Both the position numbers and the translations under genes were made by a program. A stretch of DNA of 64,000 nucleotides from Teratosphaeria epicoccoides. Its lineage: Eukaryota > Ascomycota > Dothideomycetes > Mycosphaerellales > Teratosphaeriaceae. The notes below the pieces were generated by a model. It had not been told where the DNA came from and did no database searches. It saw nothing but the letters and a program-made list of their open reading frames with translations. Below, piece after piece: positions 1-12,709 of the stretch (positions are counted from its first letter, which is position 1; the number at the start of each line of letters is the position of its first letter). Location: positions 372,001-436,000 of the forward strand of contig JADDMT010000008.1 in assembly GCA_021401465.1 (NCBI GenBank), written 5' to 3'.

Positions 1-3000
1 ACTCTGCATGATTTGGAGCGACAAGAAGAGATCGACCACCCGAACGCTCCCGTACGCTCAAACCCTGAGCTCTGGAGAAGGTCCATGACGGCGGATTATG
101 AGCCTGAATGCAATGCGTCCGCCGCCAGCCACCTTGCGCCTTATATCCGTATCCAGATTGCTAGCTCTTGCCTTGCCATCTTCCCTTCCGCGGCGTGGAT
201 GCAGTTCGGAGGTTCTGCCGGCACTTGGCTTGCAGCCTTGCAACGGCGAATCCACATGAGGACACCCATTGGAGATTTGGTCTCATCTTGACACTCCAAC
301 ATCAACTCGTGAAGGCTAGACGCTGCTCGCGTAGGTCTTCGATGGCTATGGGAACTTATGTGCGACGGCATGCTAGGATCCCGTCCCTAGTTCTGGCCAC
401 ATTCGCTACTTAGCACACGCAGGTGATTGCTGGATTCCTCCCCTGTGTTACATCTTCTTCATCCCTTGGTTCTTGTATTGCCCCCGCAATCGCGCTGCTC
501 ATGTGTTCGCGGTTTCACTTTCGCGATGACCATACAAACCTCGCAGCAGCACTGACAAGACTTTCGCGGCAGCGTTGACGGCAAGTACAGTATCTTCACC
601 CTGATGTAGCCGGGCGTTTCCTTGGCTTGAAAGATCTAGAGGCAGTAGAAGCTGGTCAACAAATGCTTCATCGCAGCAATCCACGAAAAGTTCTGCTTGC
701 CTGTGGTCCACTGATGTTGGCAATATCAATCTACGGTGAGAATCCGGCTTGGTACTTGCTGAGAGCGGCTTTACTGACACAGTTTGCGTGGCTGCTACCT
801 TCTTGGTATACGATCGCGTATGGGATGCAGTCCAAGCGTAAATGAGTGCCAACGACGCCACAGTGAGATTGGAAACATAGATGGCGGCGAGTGCACCGCC
901 TCGCGAGCTGTCGAAGGACATCAGACCCGATTGGATGATGGTCGGAACCAACAGCAGCACAGTACTGAGCCGCCGCAAGGCTCGATAGAGAAATGCGAAG
1001 GTGGATGAATTTCCCGTGGAGCCATACAATGATCATGTTGCGCAAGGTCCACCGAAGCCAATCGATCTCTGTACATTGCGGAAGAACTACCCCATACTCT
1101 ATTCTTACAGAACAGCGGCTGCGCCTCAGCCAGTCAGCCAGGGTGTATGGCTCAGACTACGACGGACGACGAGTTAGCATTAGATGTTATTGACTATAAG
1201 CAGATTCGCCTTTCAAGTCGATGCAAGAGATTGAACACGCTCCGACCGCTCGACTGGGGTGAGCGCACCAACATCCAATATGCGCCCGGTACAGAAGAAT
1301 TGATCTGACTGATCGACCTCTTGTAGGACGTTTCAAATTCTTCGACAGACTGGAATGGAGCTCTTTGCCGTAGGGACCAACTCAACAAGCAAAGGCCGAA
1401 CTGGACATGGGCTGGTTCAGGAACCTATTCGAAGGCCCTCACTTCACCAGACTGTCCCGGTCAGTCATCTGCACTGCCGGCGCTCATCCCCTGAGAGATG
1501 AGAACGAGCAATACGGCCCGTTGCTATCCGAAAATGGCAACGAGGTTGTGATGAAGCGATTTGGTGGGGTGCCGCATCCTTTCGTGCATCTCCACGGCCA
1601 AAGATCCGTGGCAGGCGGCTGAGTCCATCGACCAGACGGTCAGAGATCAACTGGGCCTTGCACGAGTAGCAGCAAAGGTGCTTGATCAGTGCGATCATTG
1701 CGCCTCGCGTGGGTCAGCGACTCAAGACCTCTCACAGGGGCTCGTCGAGCAGGTCAGCAAGCTCGGCCAGAAACTTCACTCGAGGCTTGTAACCGTGCTC
1801 AGCCTGCAGGTCCTCAGCAGCCTTCTTCGACCATTCGCTTCTGTAGACCATCGTGAAAAGGTCTACCTCAGTCTTGAAGGACTGCCATGACGCAATGTTG
1901 TTTGTCATTGGTGGTAAACAGTCACTCAGTCCCCGCCCGTCAGGCTCGATAAAGACGTCTCCGCGAGCGCCTGCTGCAGCGATTGTGGTTGTTGAATTCT
2001 GAACGGCACCTGCCGAATCGATAGGTCGACAGTGCAGCAAGTGTCGATGTTACGGCCGCGAGCTTGAGAGGCCTTATGGCTTGCAAACCTGCTCGTGAGA
2101 TTGTCCATTCGTGCACGCAAGCTGGTCGTGAAAAGATCACGGCGCGGTCGAACAAACGCCTGACTGATTGCTGCCTCGACTGCTTCTCAGACCCGGTTGA
2201 CTCCCTGATAGTGTGGCAGACTGTGCCTGATGCCGCGCCGACCTGCTTCTCGATCCAGCTATTTTCGCGCAGATCCGTCGATGCCCTGTACACAGCGGTC
2301 GCCCGCCCTTAGAGTCCAACGTCGTCACCCGCCCACTCGGCAATCGCTAGACTGATCACGGATGGCGGTGCGTGGGATCGCTGGCGCCTTCGACGACGAA
2401 GGCCCGGATCGAACTCAAAAACTTCATGCGCACGCGACAGCTGCACAACATCACCCGCGCAAATTGCTAGCCCAGATAGGCATGCCCAAGGCGAATGAAT
2501 GAGGCTGATAACACTGCCGGAGCGAACAAATCATGTCGGCTCCTCTCAGCCGTTGGATGGCACGCGAGGAGCAGCAAGCTTTGGGCCTGCAGGATGCGTG
2601 TGCATCAGGTACCGAACTTTGTTGTCGACGCCACGACATGATAACTACCTATGCCTTCCCGTACCTCCTAGTCGACAAGGCAACAACATGACATGACCTC
2701 GTGGGCTTCCGAGAAGTTGGAGTCCGCGTGCGACTCGTGGCGGACGTTGCGCCGACAGGAAACGAGCTTTTTTTTTGTGCCATTTCATCAGGTGTTGTAA
2801 AAGACACTAGGACTACGCGAACTATGCGACCTGGCGTTTGTCCAAACCCAGCCAGCCGCTCGTCCAGAGGGTCCCATCATATCTGCAATGCGCCAGGGCG
2901 CTCATTCAACACATTGAGCCGATCAGCCGGCTCGGGGTATCAGATCGCAAATTATACAACGAACTGTTTACCTCCTTCTCCAATCACATAGCTTTTCGCA

Positions 3001-3165
3001 CATATGCAGGCGCGACCTCCTCTGCCCATCGCTGTCGTCGCCAAAAACACGGGGAGCCAGGAAATCGTGTTTGATGTCCATCATGTGCGTCAGATCACGT
3101 CGATGCTCTCTTGTCGGCCGTCATTGCTGTCTGTCTGTCGGCCATCGCATCGGTCCCACCGTGAT
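1..3165. other. No supported gene; weak coding-like fragments
   Basis: I see no convincing gene here. Two minus-strand frames look mildly protein-like: 499-1029 (176 codons, two hydrophobic stretches near the N-terminus) and 1732-2040, whose last 50 residues have a natural amino-acid composition. Neither matches a family I know and neither has a clear splice structure. A short poly-T run lies near 2769-2777. The region may hold decayed genes or untranslated sequence. Confidence 0.4.
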
Positions 3166-4469
3166 TTAGAACTGGCAAATGGCGCCGAACTCTCTGCTGC
3201 TCAAAGGCTGCGGGAAGATGCCGGCATCGATCAGCCTGAAGGCGTCCCACTCAGCCGAGGCCTCGGTCTTGAAGTTCCAGAAGATCCAACCGTTGGCATA
3301 GTGCTCGAAAACCTCCATTTGCGCCTCGATGTAACCGCGCGTATCGGACTTCATGCCCGCATCCCAATCGTCGATGAAGTTTTTGGTGGCGCACGAACCG
3401 ACGAATTTGCTGCCGGGGTAGGTGCCGTCGTAGCGAGCGCCGATGCCGTAGCCATTCAGGGCAGCGGCGCAGTCCGTCATCGCGGCGGACCATTCACCGA
3501 TGACCTCCCACTTGTCTGAGCCGCTCCAGGATGCCGCGTTGTTGCAGACGAGTTGTCGATGTTGCCATGGCTGGAGAGCGACGAGCTCGTCGGTGAAGAC
3601 TTGGTATTCGTGGTGGTCCATTGCGACGTTCTGGGCATTGTCGGAAGTCGACAAGAAACCGTTGTACGAAGATGGCGGATTGAAGCCGTCCTGGATGAGG
3701 ACCACGCGTGATTGAGAGGCCACCCTCTGCTGGCCATAGCCGTCGCGCCAGAACTGCTTCGTGGTGTCCAGACCGCCTGCGAGTTCCGAGATGAGAGGCT
3801 CGTTGAGCAGCTCAATGGCAGCAATGACGTCGTCGTACGAAGCCGCGCCGTACTTGTTCTGGATCGTTTGAAGCACAGTCAAGGTTTGTTTGACAGAGTC
3901 GCCTTGCGTCCAGCCAGGAGTGTCCAGACGCTGTCCAGAGTTGTCGAAGCCGTTCTGGCTGAGCGGAGCGCCGTGCAAATCGATAATGACATACAACCCG
4001 ACCTGTCGTGCCCAAGCGATCGCGTTGTCCAAGTAGTCAGCTGCACCCATCGAGTAGGGCGCGCCATAAGTGTCGTACGCCCAGTATCCGATTGGTATCC
4101 TGACAAGGTTGAAGCCGGAGTTCTTGATCTTCTGCATGTCGGCGAGCTGTACCCAGCTGTCCCAGTGCGGCTTCAGAACAGTGTCGTGAGCGACTTGGCT
4201 GCCGAGCTTTTCGTTGAGCGTATATTCGTCAACGATGCCCTGGGAATTGGGGTATTTCTGGAAGATGGAAGGTGTAATCCAGGGCTCCAACACTAACCAA
4301 CCCCCGAGATTGACACCGCGGATTTTGGTGGTTGCCCAGTCAAAGGGTGATGCGCGCTTGTTCCTACACCAATGTCAGCTTGCAATTCGCTCGAGTGAAG
4401 AGTGTTGACGTACGGAGCAGCAGCAACCAGGCTCGCAGCGCAGAGCGCCAGAACGCAGCTAGGATGCAT
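3166..4469 (-). CDS. Secreted exo-beta-1,3-glucanase (GH5, subfamily 9-like)
   Basis: This is a 417-residue secreted glucan 1,3-beta-glucosidase that would release glucose from beta-1,3-glucan in cell-wall remodelling or glucan scavenging. Two exons: 4414-4469 encodes the signal peptide (MHPSCVLALCAASLVAAA) and 3166-4363 the mature enzyme. The 50-nt intron 4364-4413 (GTACGT...GTGTAG) joins the frames into the family N-terminus RGVNLGGWLVLEPW. Catalytic residues of GH5 are visible: the acid/base Glu in LLNEP and the nucleophile Glu in IGEWS, with the substrate-cleft motif VRIPIGYWAY before them. I chose the ATG at 4469 over one 13 codons upstream because it starts a clean signal peptide. Length is normal for yeast/fungal exoglucanases (about 400-450 aa). 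Fungal GH5_9 enzymes act in the wall or medium. No odd features. The subfamily call is from motifs and could only be firmed up by alignment. Confidence 0.93.
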
Positions 4470-5573
4470 TGCAACTGCAGTTCGCTGCCCCCGAGGACAG
4501 CGGCGCACACAAGGTCGAGGAGAAAAGCACAGTTAAGCTACTCACTGAGACTGTTGAATGAGTCTGCAGATGAACAGCGCAGTTCCCGGCACAGAAGTTT
4601 TGAGTCAGTGGAATGCGTGATGTCTTGGAATGCGAATGATGTTTGCCTGCTCTACGGCTCGGGACTCGGGAAGCAGGGTCGCCCGGTTGTCGTTGAGTAC
4701 GCGGCTGCGTTCGGCGTTTGTTTTGCTTCTCCTGGCGCCGAGCAACGATGCAGAATCGAGAAATGAAGCGGAAATAATGGACTGCGTGGTTGGTAAATGT
4801 TTGGGCGGCCAGGTGGTGCGCGGTGCTGGTGAGTCGAAACAAAGAAGAAGAGTCAGAAGAGTCAGAAGGGATTGGCTTCGAGGTTTCGGGGGCGGCGATT
4901 ACGGGAGGGGAGCAGGGAAGGACACTGTTGTCACTCGGACGAAGCTTGGGAAAAGGAATCCAAGCGTTCAAGAAACACCACGACGTTGGCGATTATTAGT
5001 CTGCGAATTGCCGGCGGTAGTGGGCCCCGACCATGACGGGCACAGCGTTTCGCTCTGACGGAACGGTGCAGTACGAGGTGCATGCGCTGGCTCCAGGACG
5101 AGGCAGAGAAGGAGAAGCTTGGCCCTGGGCAGCGTGGTGAGCTTCAGGGATCACCAGAGGACAGCCTCTCCCGGTTAGCTTCGTGCGGCTAATGCCCACC
5201 TTAATCCTGTTCCTGCCTCGCTAGCCCATCTCCTCTCCGCTGCCTGGGCCACGCGCCACCGCCGACATGCCGAGGACCCAGCGATGGAGTAATGATAATC
5301 AGTCATCAGGCCCTCGCGCGGGTACGTGATCACCGCGATCGTCAATTCGTCTGTCTGAGGGAGTAGGACGGTCATGTGGATGGAAAGCTGCATGACCGTC
5401 TGCGGTGCGACCAGGCGCGTGATCGCAAGAGGTGGAACGCCCGGTCGAATACACATGCAACGACGACAAGGCGGTGGAGAAAGCCAGCTCTCCTGCCACG
5501 ATCGCAAGCACGCCGAACACCCATGATCGATTTTCACCAAAGACGAAACGCCCAACGCGCTAAATATAATTCT

Positions 5574-5622
5574 GATTGTTATTATTATTATTATTATTAT
5601 TGTTATTATTATTATCATAATA
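5574..5622. repeat. (ATT)n microsatellite
   Basis: A run of ATT units with one GTT interruption, then a short inverted ATCATAATAA tail. It lies in non-coding DNA. Confidence 0.9.
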
Positions 5623-6723
5623 ACGCGCTCCTGGCCGGGCACAGCCCTGCAGCCTGCAGCGTAGAAGCCGCCTTGTGCGCCACGTCCGTCGTGCGCCGCT
5701 CGGCGGGACTGCCCAATCGCAGCGTCCCGGATGGGGGGGGGACGTTTGACTTCCTCAAGCTTTCCTCTTCTCCACTTCTCCACCATCACGTCGATCAGGA
5801 ACGCGTCGGGCTCGTGACTCTCTTCCCTTTCTTCCATCTCAGCCCGCCTGCACGATGATGAAGAATGGGATCGTGACCGACTCGAAGGTTTGTCTTCGCA
5901 CCGTCATTTCTTCAGCCATAGATGTGATGCGAATGCCACCGCCGACGGCAGTTGCGGGGACCGAAGCCACGCTGGACTGAACAATGACCCAACAGCCGGA
6001 AATCCAAGGCCCAAGTGACGGTCATGTGGTGATGATCTGTTCAAGCCATTGTGCTTGCTGCTGCTACCAAGCCGGACCGACGGGACCGACGGGACCAAAC
6101 AGGCATGAGCGTCCGAGTACCTCCCATTAGTGATGTGCTGACGATGTGTCGCATGGTACATGTCTGCGCCCGCTCCTTAGACTTGCTGCATATTGCGACT
6201 CTGCGCCGACGAGACGGTGAGCTGGAAAGGCACGTGTCAATGTGTCGCGACGGGTAGGAACGGAGAAGCAACTGGATCATAGTCGTGCTCTCCAGAAAAG
6301 ACAAAAGACCCGGCAATCCGAGAAACGACCCATCGGCATGAGGTCCGTCGCCGTCCGCCATAAGCCCACTGTCCGCCGTCGTAGCACCCGGCCCCTTGAA
6401 GCTGGCAACTATATGGCGAAACGACAATCAGCAGAGACGATACGGAGTCCAGCCTCGAGTGCCGCGTACCCGGTATATCCCGCTGCCGACCCGTGGAGGA
6501 CAGACGGACGAACCTGCGGGACTGCAGGGATGAGGAGCCATTGTCATTATCAGCGGGTCGGCGAAGCAACAGAACAATAAAGCGCCTGTCGCGTACTGAC
6601 ACGTGCCGCACAATATGATTATTCTCGGTCTAAAGCCGACGTTGCGCGCGCGAGGCTCCGCAGATTGGACAGCTATGTAACACGTCCTTGCTCCTTGAGT
6701 CATTATTGACGCTCTCTTGACCC

Positions 6724-6780
6724 TGATAATAATAATTATTCATTATTACTACTTCTATTATGATTAATATTGTCATGATT
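6724..6780. repeat. ATAAT/ATTAT-rich degenerate repeat
   Basis: A degenerate AT-rich patch of ATAATAATAATTATTCATTATT type, about 1.1 kb from the similar tract at 5.6 kb. Another short one occurs near 25094-25113. Confidence 0.7.
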
Positions 6781-7339
6781 ATCCCACGGACAGTCCGAGA
6801 CAGTCCCCACGACGGATTTTCGGCCGATTGCGAGTGCGGAAGTGGCACATCAGAGCCGGGACGTCAGTCGGTCTGCGACTCGACTGGGGAAGAAGTTGCC
6901 AGGACCACCGTGGTGATCGCTCAAGAATGCCGCCGCTGCGACCGTCATCGACATGCCCATCATTCTGCCGCAAATCGCGCTGTGGCGCGCCCGCGACTAC
7001 CCGGATATGACTCCGATAAGACGAGACAGCTCGGCCATTTCATCCCTGCCTGATCAGTCCAAATGTGCTTGATACGGTAGATAGAGGTGAGATCCGTGGG
7101 ACCGGACTGGCCACGGTCTTTACTGCACGATAGAGCAAATCGACTGCACGATAATGACAGCGGAATGTATATATTCTTTGGCAGGTTTGCCCGGGCGAAA
7201 ACAGGCCGAGGCGTCTTGTCCGAAACACATCAGTCATCTCTCGTGTAATCGTCGTTGGAACCACTGATTGCAGCTGTGCAGCGAGATTTCCAACCATACA
7301 CGCCCACCTTCACCATCCTCTCTGCTCTCGTCCTCACAA

Positions 7340-9636
7340 TCAATCCCCCTCATCCACCCCCTCCACCTCCGCCTCCCTCTCCGCCCGTTCCAACCGCCTC
7401 ATATTCTCCTCATCAAACACACTCTCGCCATCCCCCGGAATCGGCGGCCGCCCGAACCCAACCACCGGCCCCACCATATCCACCCAATCCCTCCGCTTCT
7501 GCATCAACGCCCTCACTCCATCACTGACCCCCCTCCCACCACTACCCCCCGCATTCCCCACCGCGACTCCCTTCTGCCCGATCCCGCGGTTTCCTGCGCC
7601 GCCTTTCTTCTGCGGCTTCGCGAGACTGCGGTTGCGCTTGAGGTACGCGGCGTTGACTTGGTTGTCCAGGTCGTCGGCGATGTTGGAGTATTCTTGCATC
7701 GCCATGCGCTCTTCCGTCATTTCGAGCACGCGGGCTTTGCGCGCGTTGTTGAGGCGGGAGACGCGGCGTAGTTCGGCTTGGAGCGTGCGGAGGCGAGCGG
7801 CGACTTCGTCGTCGTTGTGTTGGTCGAAGGTCGGGGCGTCGGTGGCGCCGAGGAAGCCGATGTAGCGAAGCTCCTGCTGCACGCGCTGTTCCATGGTCTC
7901 GTAGTCCACTTGTGGTAGGATGGTGGGTCGTGGTGCTTCGGGTGGTAGGTAGGTGGCTGGTTTGTGTTCGGCTTCTGCGCCTGGCAGAGCGGCATCGAAT
8001 TGCGTGGTGTCATCACCGTTGACCATGGACGTATCGCCATTGGCGTCTGCATCATCCTCGTCTTTCTTCTTGGTGGCTCCGTTCCCTTGTGGTCTCAGCA
8101 GAGATTGGAGACGAGCGTTGACCGGACCCAAGCTGATCTCGTCAGTTTCGGCTGTGTCATCGTTCATGTCCTCCATGCTGCCTCTCGCCTCGTTACGATC
8201 GGGCTCCTTCTTGGCTGGGGGCTCGATGCCGGTCGCTTCTTCGTCGGCAGCCCAGACCTGCTTGTACGTCTTTGGGCCTCGAGCAGGAATGACGTACGGT
8301 GTATACCTATCACCGCGCTCCTTGAGGAATGCCACATCCTCTTCCGAATACGGTCGGATATAAGGCTCGACATAAGTCTGAAAGGTGGAAAAGTTGACTT
8401 GGTTAGCAGGCTTGGCGTTGCTGAAGTCGGCGTCGGGCGGATCACCGGCAGTCAGGCTGCGCAAGTCGTCGTCCGGCCAGTGCAATACTTGAAGGATGTC
8501 GCGCTTCTCTTCCGGCGGCATGTCATCGTAAATCGGTCGAATGTCGTAGATCGTGGGGTCATCAAACTTGGTCGGGTCGTTGCCGAATGCTCGCTCATAC
8601 AATGGTATCGTCGAAGGCGGGTTTGAAGGTCCCGTGTCCGAGTCCGATGAGGACCCGGCGGTGTCCATGGGGTCAATGGCTGCTGTGCCAGGCTGGACTG
8701 GTGGCGACGGCGGGGCTGGAGCGCCTGGCAGTCTGACTTTCAGCTTGACTATCTTTCGTGGTCTACGTAATTTGGGCTTGGTCGGGGGGTGAGAAGACAT
8801 GTTGATTGTGAAAGGGCTGCTTTCACCAAGACACCAGGGCAAGTGACACAGCGCGATGGTGATGATGGTGATGATGGAGATGGTGATGATGATGATGATG
8901 ATGATGCGACAGCCACGTGATGCAGAATGAGATAAGCACGTGAAAGAAAATGAATAATGGAAGAGGGGAGACGTCGTCGGGTCAACTCACCCTCATGCAC
9001 GCCCACGCCATCCTGCCTCGCCAGCCCATGGGCGCCCACATCCGGCAAGCTCTCCCTTTTCCGCTCCCTGATCTTCTCATCATCCAGGTCCATGACGTCG
9101 TGACTTCTCTTCTTGCCCACCGCCTTCTCCTTCTTGACTCTCTTCCTGTCGCCCTCGTCGCGCTCCTGCTTGGCGGCCTGATCACGGGCCTGCCTCTCCA
9201 GCTCCTGCTCCCTCTCCAGCTGCAGGCGCTCCTTCCTCCGCTGGACCAGCTGACGCATGGCGCGATCGCAGATTTCGCCTCTGCGCGCCATGAATCTGGT
9301 GAGGGAGTCTCTGATCTTGTCGTGGAGGGTGTGCAGCTCTTTGGCGGTGGGAGGGTCATGGCTGCGGGAGCTGGTGTGGGAGATGAGCTTGTGGATGTCG
9401 TCGGCGGAGTTGGTGAGGGCGGCGGTGGGGGCTTTGAGGTAGGCGGTTTCCTTGGGGATGGGTGGGGCGGGTGGGGCAGCGGGAGCGGAGGTGGTGGGTG
9501 TGCCTGCCAGAGGGGTGGGTGGCGCTGGGGATTCTGTCAGGGTGGAGACGGGGGTGCTGTGCCTGGAGGTGGATCGCCGGTCTCGGGCGGCATTCTTGGA
9601 CGCCGAGCCGCCTTTTTTGGAGGTGGTCGGAGCCAT
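7340..9636 (-). CDS. SAGA/ADA histone acetyltransferase subunit Ada3 (Ngg1)
   Basis: This gene encodes the fungal Ada3/Ngg1 linker subunit of the SAGA and ADA histone acetyltransferase complexes, where it couples Gcn5-Ada2 activity to transcription in the nucleus. Exon 1 (from ATG 9636 to about 8991) carries the N-terminal part with the conserved VGAHGLARQDGV motif and a Lys/Arg-rich coiled-coil region. Exon 2 (about 8816 to 7340) carries RAFGNDPTKFDDPTIYDI, the QVNFSTFQTYVEPYIRP block and the Ada3 C-terminal domain with VSRLNNARKARVLEM and DDLDNQVNAAYLKR. The intron has a strong GTGAGT donor (8990) and the only nearby acceptors are AG at 8820 and 8817. These leave phase 1 against phase 2, so the exact junction is unresolved; a weaker GTTGAC donor at 8986 restores frame. 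The intron contains a GAT-type microsatellite. Start codon: the first ATG of the exon-1 frame. Confidence 0.88.
8856..8905. repeat. GAT/ATG microsatellite inside the Ada3 intron
   Basis: A GATGGTGATGATGGTGATGATG...(ATG)n tract lies in the inferred intron between the two Ada3 exons. Read in frame it would give a Ser/Pro-rich tail, which is why a longer exon-1 frame exists. Confidence 0.8.
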
Positions 9637-10368
9637 GGGTGAGAGGAGGACAGAGATGGAAGGAGCGACCGAGCCCGTACATTAGACCAAAGCCGCGATT
9701 CTATTACATAAGCAGTTGGAGGGAATATCATTCGCAGCCCCACATTATCCAGCCAAGCACAGCCAAGCACAGCCAAGCTTTTCCGCCAAGACGAACCGGT
9801 CGGGCACGATGAATCTTGTGTCAAGTCAAGTTCAATACATTATACACATGATATCTCCTACATCCACACACGAGGCAGATGGTCGTTGCGAGTCAAGGCA
9901 CGTGTCACCATGCCAATCGCTCCGCCGGTAATGTACATGTCCATGTGTTGACTAATAAGCTTTCGGCAGCGCTCGCTTCCATGCGTCGAATCTTCTCACC
10001 AAGTTACTATGTACCCACCTCCTACCACTAACCAGGCTGGGAGACAGTCAAATCCCACTTGCCATCCCGACGCATCTGCACCACGACGCAATGGACACCG
10101 ACACCTCATCGCCGACTGCCACATGAGTCCTCCGCGCCCTCGCTGTCCTGCCTCAACCAACCCCGCCCCCGCCCACGCCCCCGCCCGCGTTGGCCAGCAG
10201 CAAGCATCCGCGCGATACTTGCCTGATATTCCGCCCATCGCACAGGCATAAGCAATGAGTGAGCAAATCTTCCGCCCGCACACCCCACTCTTCTTCCCCG
10301 TCTTCACTCACTCCTTCCTATCGCGCACCATCGTGTCCGTCCCGCCCCCCTCACTGACCACCACACAG
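9637..10368. other. Divergent promoter region between Ada3 and RING gene
   Basis: This region separates two divergently transcribed genes and should hold both promoters. Three perfect copies of a 10-bp unit (AGCCAAGCAC) lie at 9751-9778. The first exon of the RING gene is probably within 10000-10368, but I could not place it. Confidence 0.5.
9751..9778. repeat. 10-bp tandem repeat (AGCCAAGCAC, about 3 copies)
   Basis: Three head-to-tail copies, the last incomplete, 115-140 bp upstream of the Ada3 start. A protein-binding role is possible but unsupported. Confidence 0.8.
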
Positions 10369-11870
10369 GCGCTCAATCCCTCCAAGTCGTCACGTATGAT
10401 CTGTCCGACCCCGCATTCGACCCGGACCGCCGCGAACAGAGAATCAACGCCAACATTTCCTTCTTCTACGTCACCACCGGCAACATCAGGACATTGTCGA
10501 CCAACGCCGCCAGTCCCGGCCACGATGTCACCGGTCTGCTGTACACCCCGGACTTGGTTCAGGGAGGCGCTTGCGACAATGCGAGTGCGCAATATCTGCC
10601 TGCCAACGTCACCAGGCAGATCGACCTTCCAGATGAGGATAATAGGCTGATTGCCATTGCGCCCTGGACCAGTCCCTCCTGCGTCGAGGAGTACTTTGCT
10701 GCGGCCCGCGATGATCCCATCAGGGGATTCTTGTGGTTCTTGCCTGGCGATAATACGTCGGTGACGCCGCCCGAGGTCAACAGCCCGTCGTGGGGGCTGG
10801 GCGATGGCGGCAGTTGGAAGAAGCAGAATGACTTCCCCGTCTATGCGATCGACGGCGTGAGCGCACAGAAATTGGTCGGTGCGAGTGCTGCGTATTCGCA
10901 GAACATGACGGACGTGCCGAATGGGCATGTCCTGACCGAGATGTACGACCCGAGGGATTATGTGCGGCTGTATGTGGACATCGACACGGCCGGATCGACT
11001 TCGACCCTGCCGTCACTTTGGCTCTTTCTGTTGATCGTCCTGGGCATCTTGTTGGCCATCGTCGCTGCAACGTCGCTCTTGATGCATTGGCTACAGAGAC
11101 GAAGAAGGCAGAGATTGAGAAGAAGGGTGGCCAGCGGAGAAGTGGATCTGGAAGCCTTGGGCATCAAACGGTTGACGGTGCCTCAGGCGGTGCTAGACAA
11201 GATGCCGTTATATACGTATAACATTGGGGCGCCAGTGGACGTCCCAGACATGACCGAACACAGCAAGGGGGTCAGCCTCGAAACAGGCACCAGCCGATCG
11301 GCATCTCCGGAGCGAGACGCCAGACCAACCCCAGCAGCCCGTGAAACATCATACCACCCGACACCACTCTCCCAGCCCACCTGCGCAATATGTCTAGACG
11401 ACTTCATCCCAGCATGCGAAGGCACAGAAGGCACCACCGTCCGCGCGCTGCCCTGCCACCACATCTTCCACCCCGAATGCATCGACATGTTCCTCCGCCA
11501 CAACAGCAGTCTTTGCCCCATGTGCAAGAAAACCACACTGCCCCAAGGCTACTGTCCAGCCCACGTCACGAACGCCATGGTCCGGCGCGAGCGCATGATG
11601 CGACGCATCCGCGAGCGCGTGACGATCCAAAACGAACAAGACCCATCGGAAAACACCGACCCCACACCGAGCACTCTTGGCTCCAGGATCCGGACGAGAA
11701 CCTTCTCCGGTCTCTCGCAACTCGGTATCGGGAGAAGGATCACTTCCGCGCCGTTAGCCTCCACCACGTTGACCGCGCAATCATCGCAGCCCATGAGCGA
11801 GATGACGCCTGCGCTCACGACACCGGCCCTCGTGCGCGCCAACAGCGACATGCAGGCTCCACCACATTGA
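10369..11870 (+). CDS. PA-TM-RING E3 ubiquitin ligase-like protein (5' exon not placed)
   Basis: The protein has a luminal protease-associated (PA)-like region, one membrane helix (LWLFLLIVLGILLAIVAATS) followed by a basic stop-transfer stretch, and a RING-H2 finger: CAIC, then CHH-IFH-EC, then CPMC. Membrane RING-H2 proteins of this layout are ubiquitin ligases of the endosome, vacuole or Golgi. The open frame starts after a good acceptor (CACACAG, 10368) and needs one base from an upstream exon, which should carry the signal peptide. That exon is not resolved; the ATG at 10255 opens a different frame and gives no clear signal peptide. The C-terminal tail after the RING is Ser/Thr-rich and probably disordered. 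Several N-x-S/T sites lie in the luminal part. Substrate is unknown. An alternative is a receptor-type RING of the vacuolar sorting pathway. Confidence 0.82.
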
Positions 11871-12709
11871 GTGCAGCCGCCGAACACCGCATCGAGGCGC
11901 GAGTGGGCGAGGCAAAGAGCAATTGATATGCTCGGGCGACGCGCTGCTGCGCCGACGGATGTCGAGGCTGAAGAAGAGCAGGGCAGTGGAGGACGGTGGA
12001 GGGAGGTTGGTCGGGGGATGTTCCCAGGGTTGCGACCTTGACCCCCTTTTTCGAACGTGCAGGTGTTCATGGAATGAATCCAATCCGGTCCGTAAGAGAG
12101 GCTGCATTGGACGGGATCGTGTCTATCATCTTTGTGTGTGGGGGCCTTTCTTGAGCGCGGTGTCTGGAGTTCTTCTCTCTTGTTCGTTTGTGGGTGGATC
12201 TCATGTGACGATGACGATGGCGATATGTAATGTGCATGTACATTCCTCTCGCCTGAGGGGTATCTATTGTAGACGGTACATATATATGTACATGTATAGG
12301 GAAGCGAAGATAGCGTCTCTTGGAGCGAGGAGTAGGGGGGGGGGGCAAATGTGATCGGTTGACCCTGCAGCCTCTGCCTCTTGTGGCAGTCTTCTCTTTT
12401 TGATGTGTTGGAACACGTGGAGGTATGGTCGGGTGATCCGCATGCACCTTCATACATAACATCTAACATCAAGGTACGAACAAGATTGTCTGAGCTTGGC
12501 AAGTGGGACGAGTCTGACCTCAGATCATGGGGAGGTGGTGGAGTTGCAGTATTGCCTTTGGAGGAATAGCTGGAAGACCCAGATGCTCTCTAAGGCGCCG
12601 ATAAGATTACGATCTGAGTAACAGATCTCCCGACTTTCATTTCCATCCGCGGGCAGAGCGATGAAATTTGTCGCTTTTTACCACTGGAAGACGCTTGGCT
12701 CGGATCAAC
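11871..12709. other. Intergenic between convergent genes
   Basis: This is 3' flank of the RING gene (+) and the glycosyltransferase (-). I see only a poly-G run near 12336-12345 and a TATATATGTACATGTATA palindrome-like patch near 12282-12298. Confidence 0.5.

Larger units (their letters stand above)
4470..7339. other. Intergenic, with AT-rich simple repeats
   Basis: No gene is supported. The stretch holds the shared upstream flank of the glucanase and the 3' flank of ADA3. It contains an (ATT)n tract near 5574-5622 and a second ATAATAAT-rich patch near 6724-6780. A 220-codon minus frame (5175-5837) runs through the first repeat and is rejected as spurious. Confidence 0.55.

Noticed and set aside
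5175..5837. 220-codon minus-strand frame with a poly-Ile stretch
   Set aside because: It exists only because it crosses the (ATT)n microsatellite; the flanks have no coding character or family motif.
8950..9642. Gly-rich plus-strand frame opposite Ada3 exon 1
   Set aside because: It is the antisense shadow of a Pro/Ala-rich coding region; Ada3 motifs are clear on the other strand.
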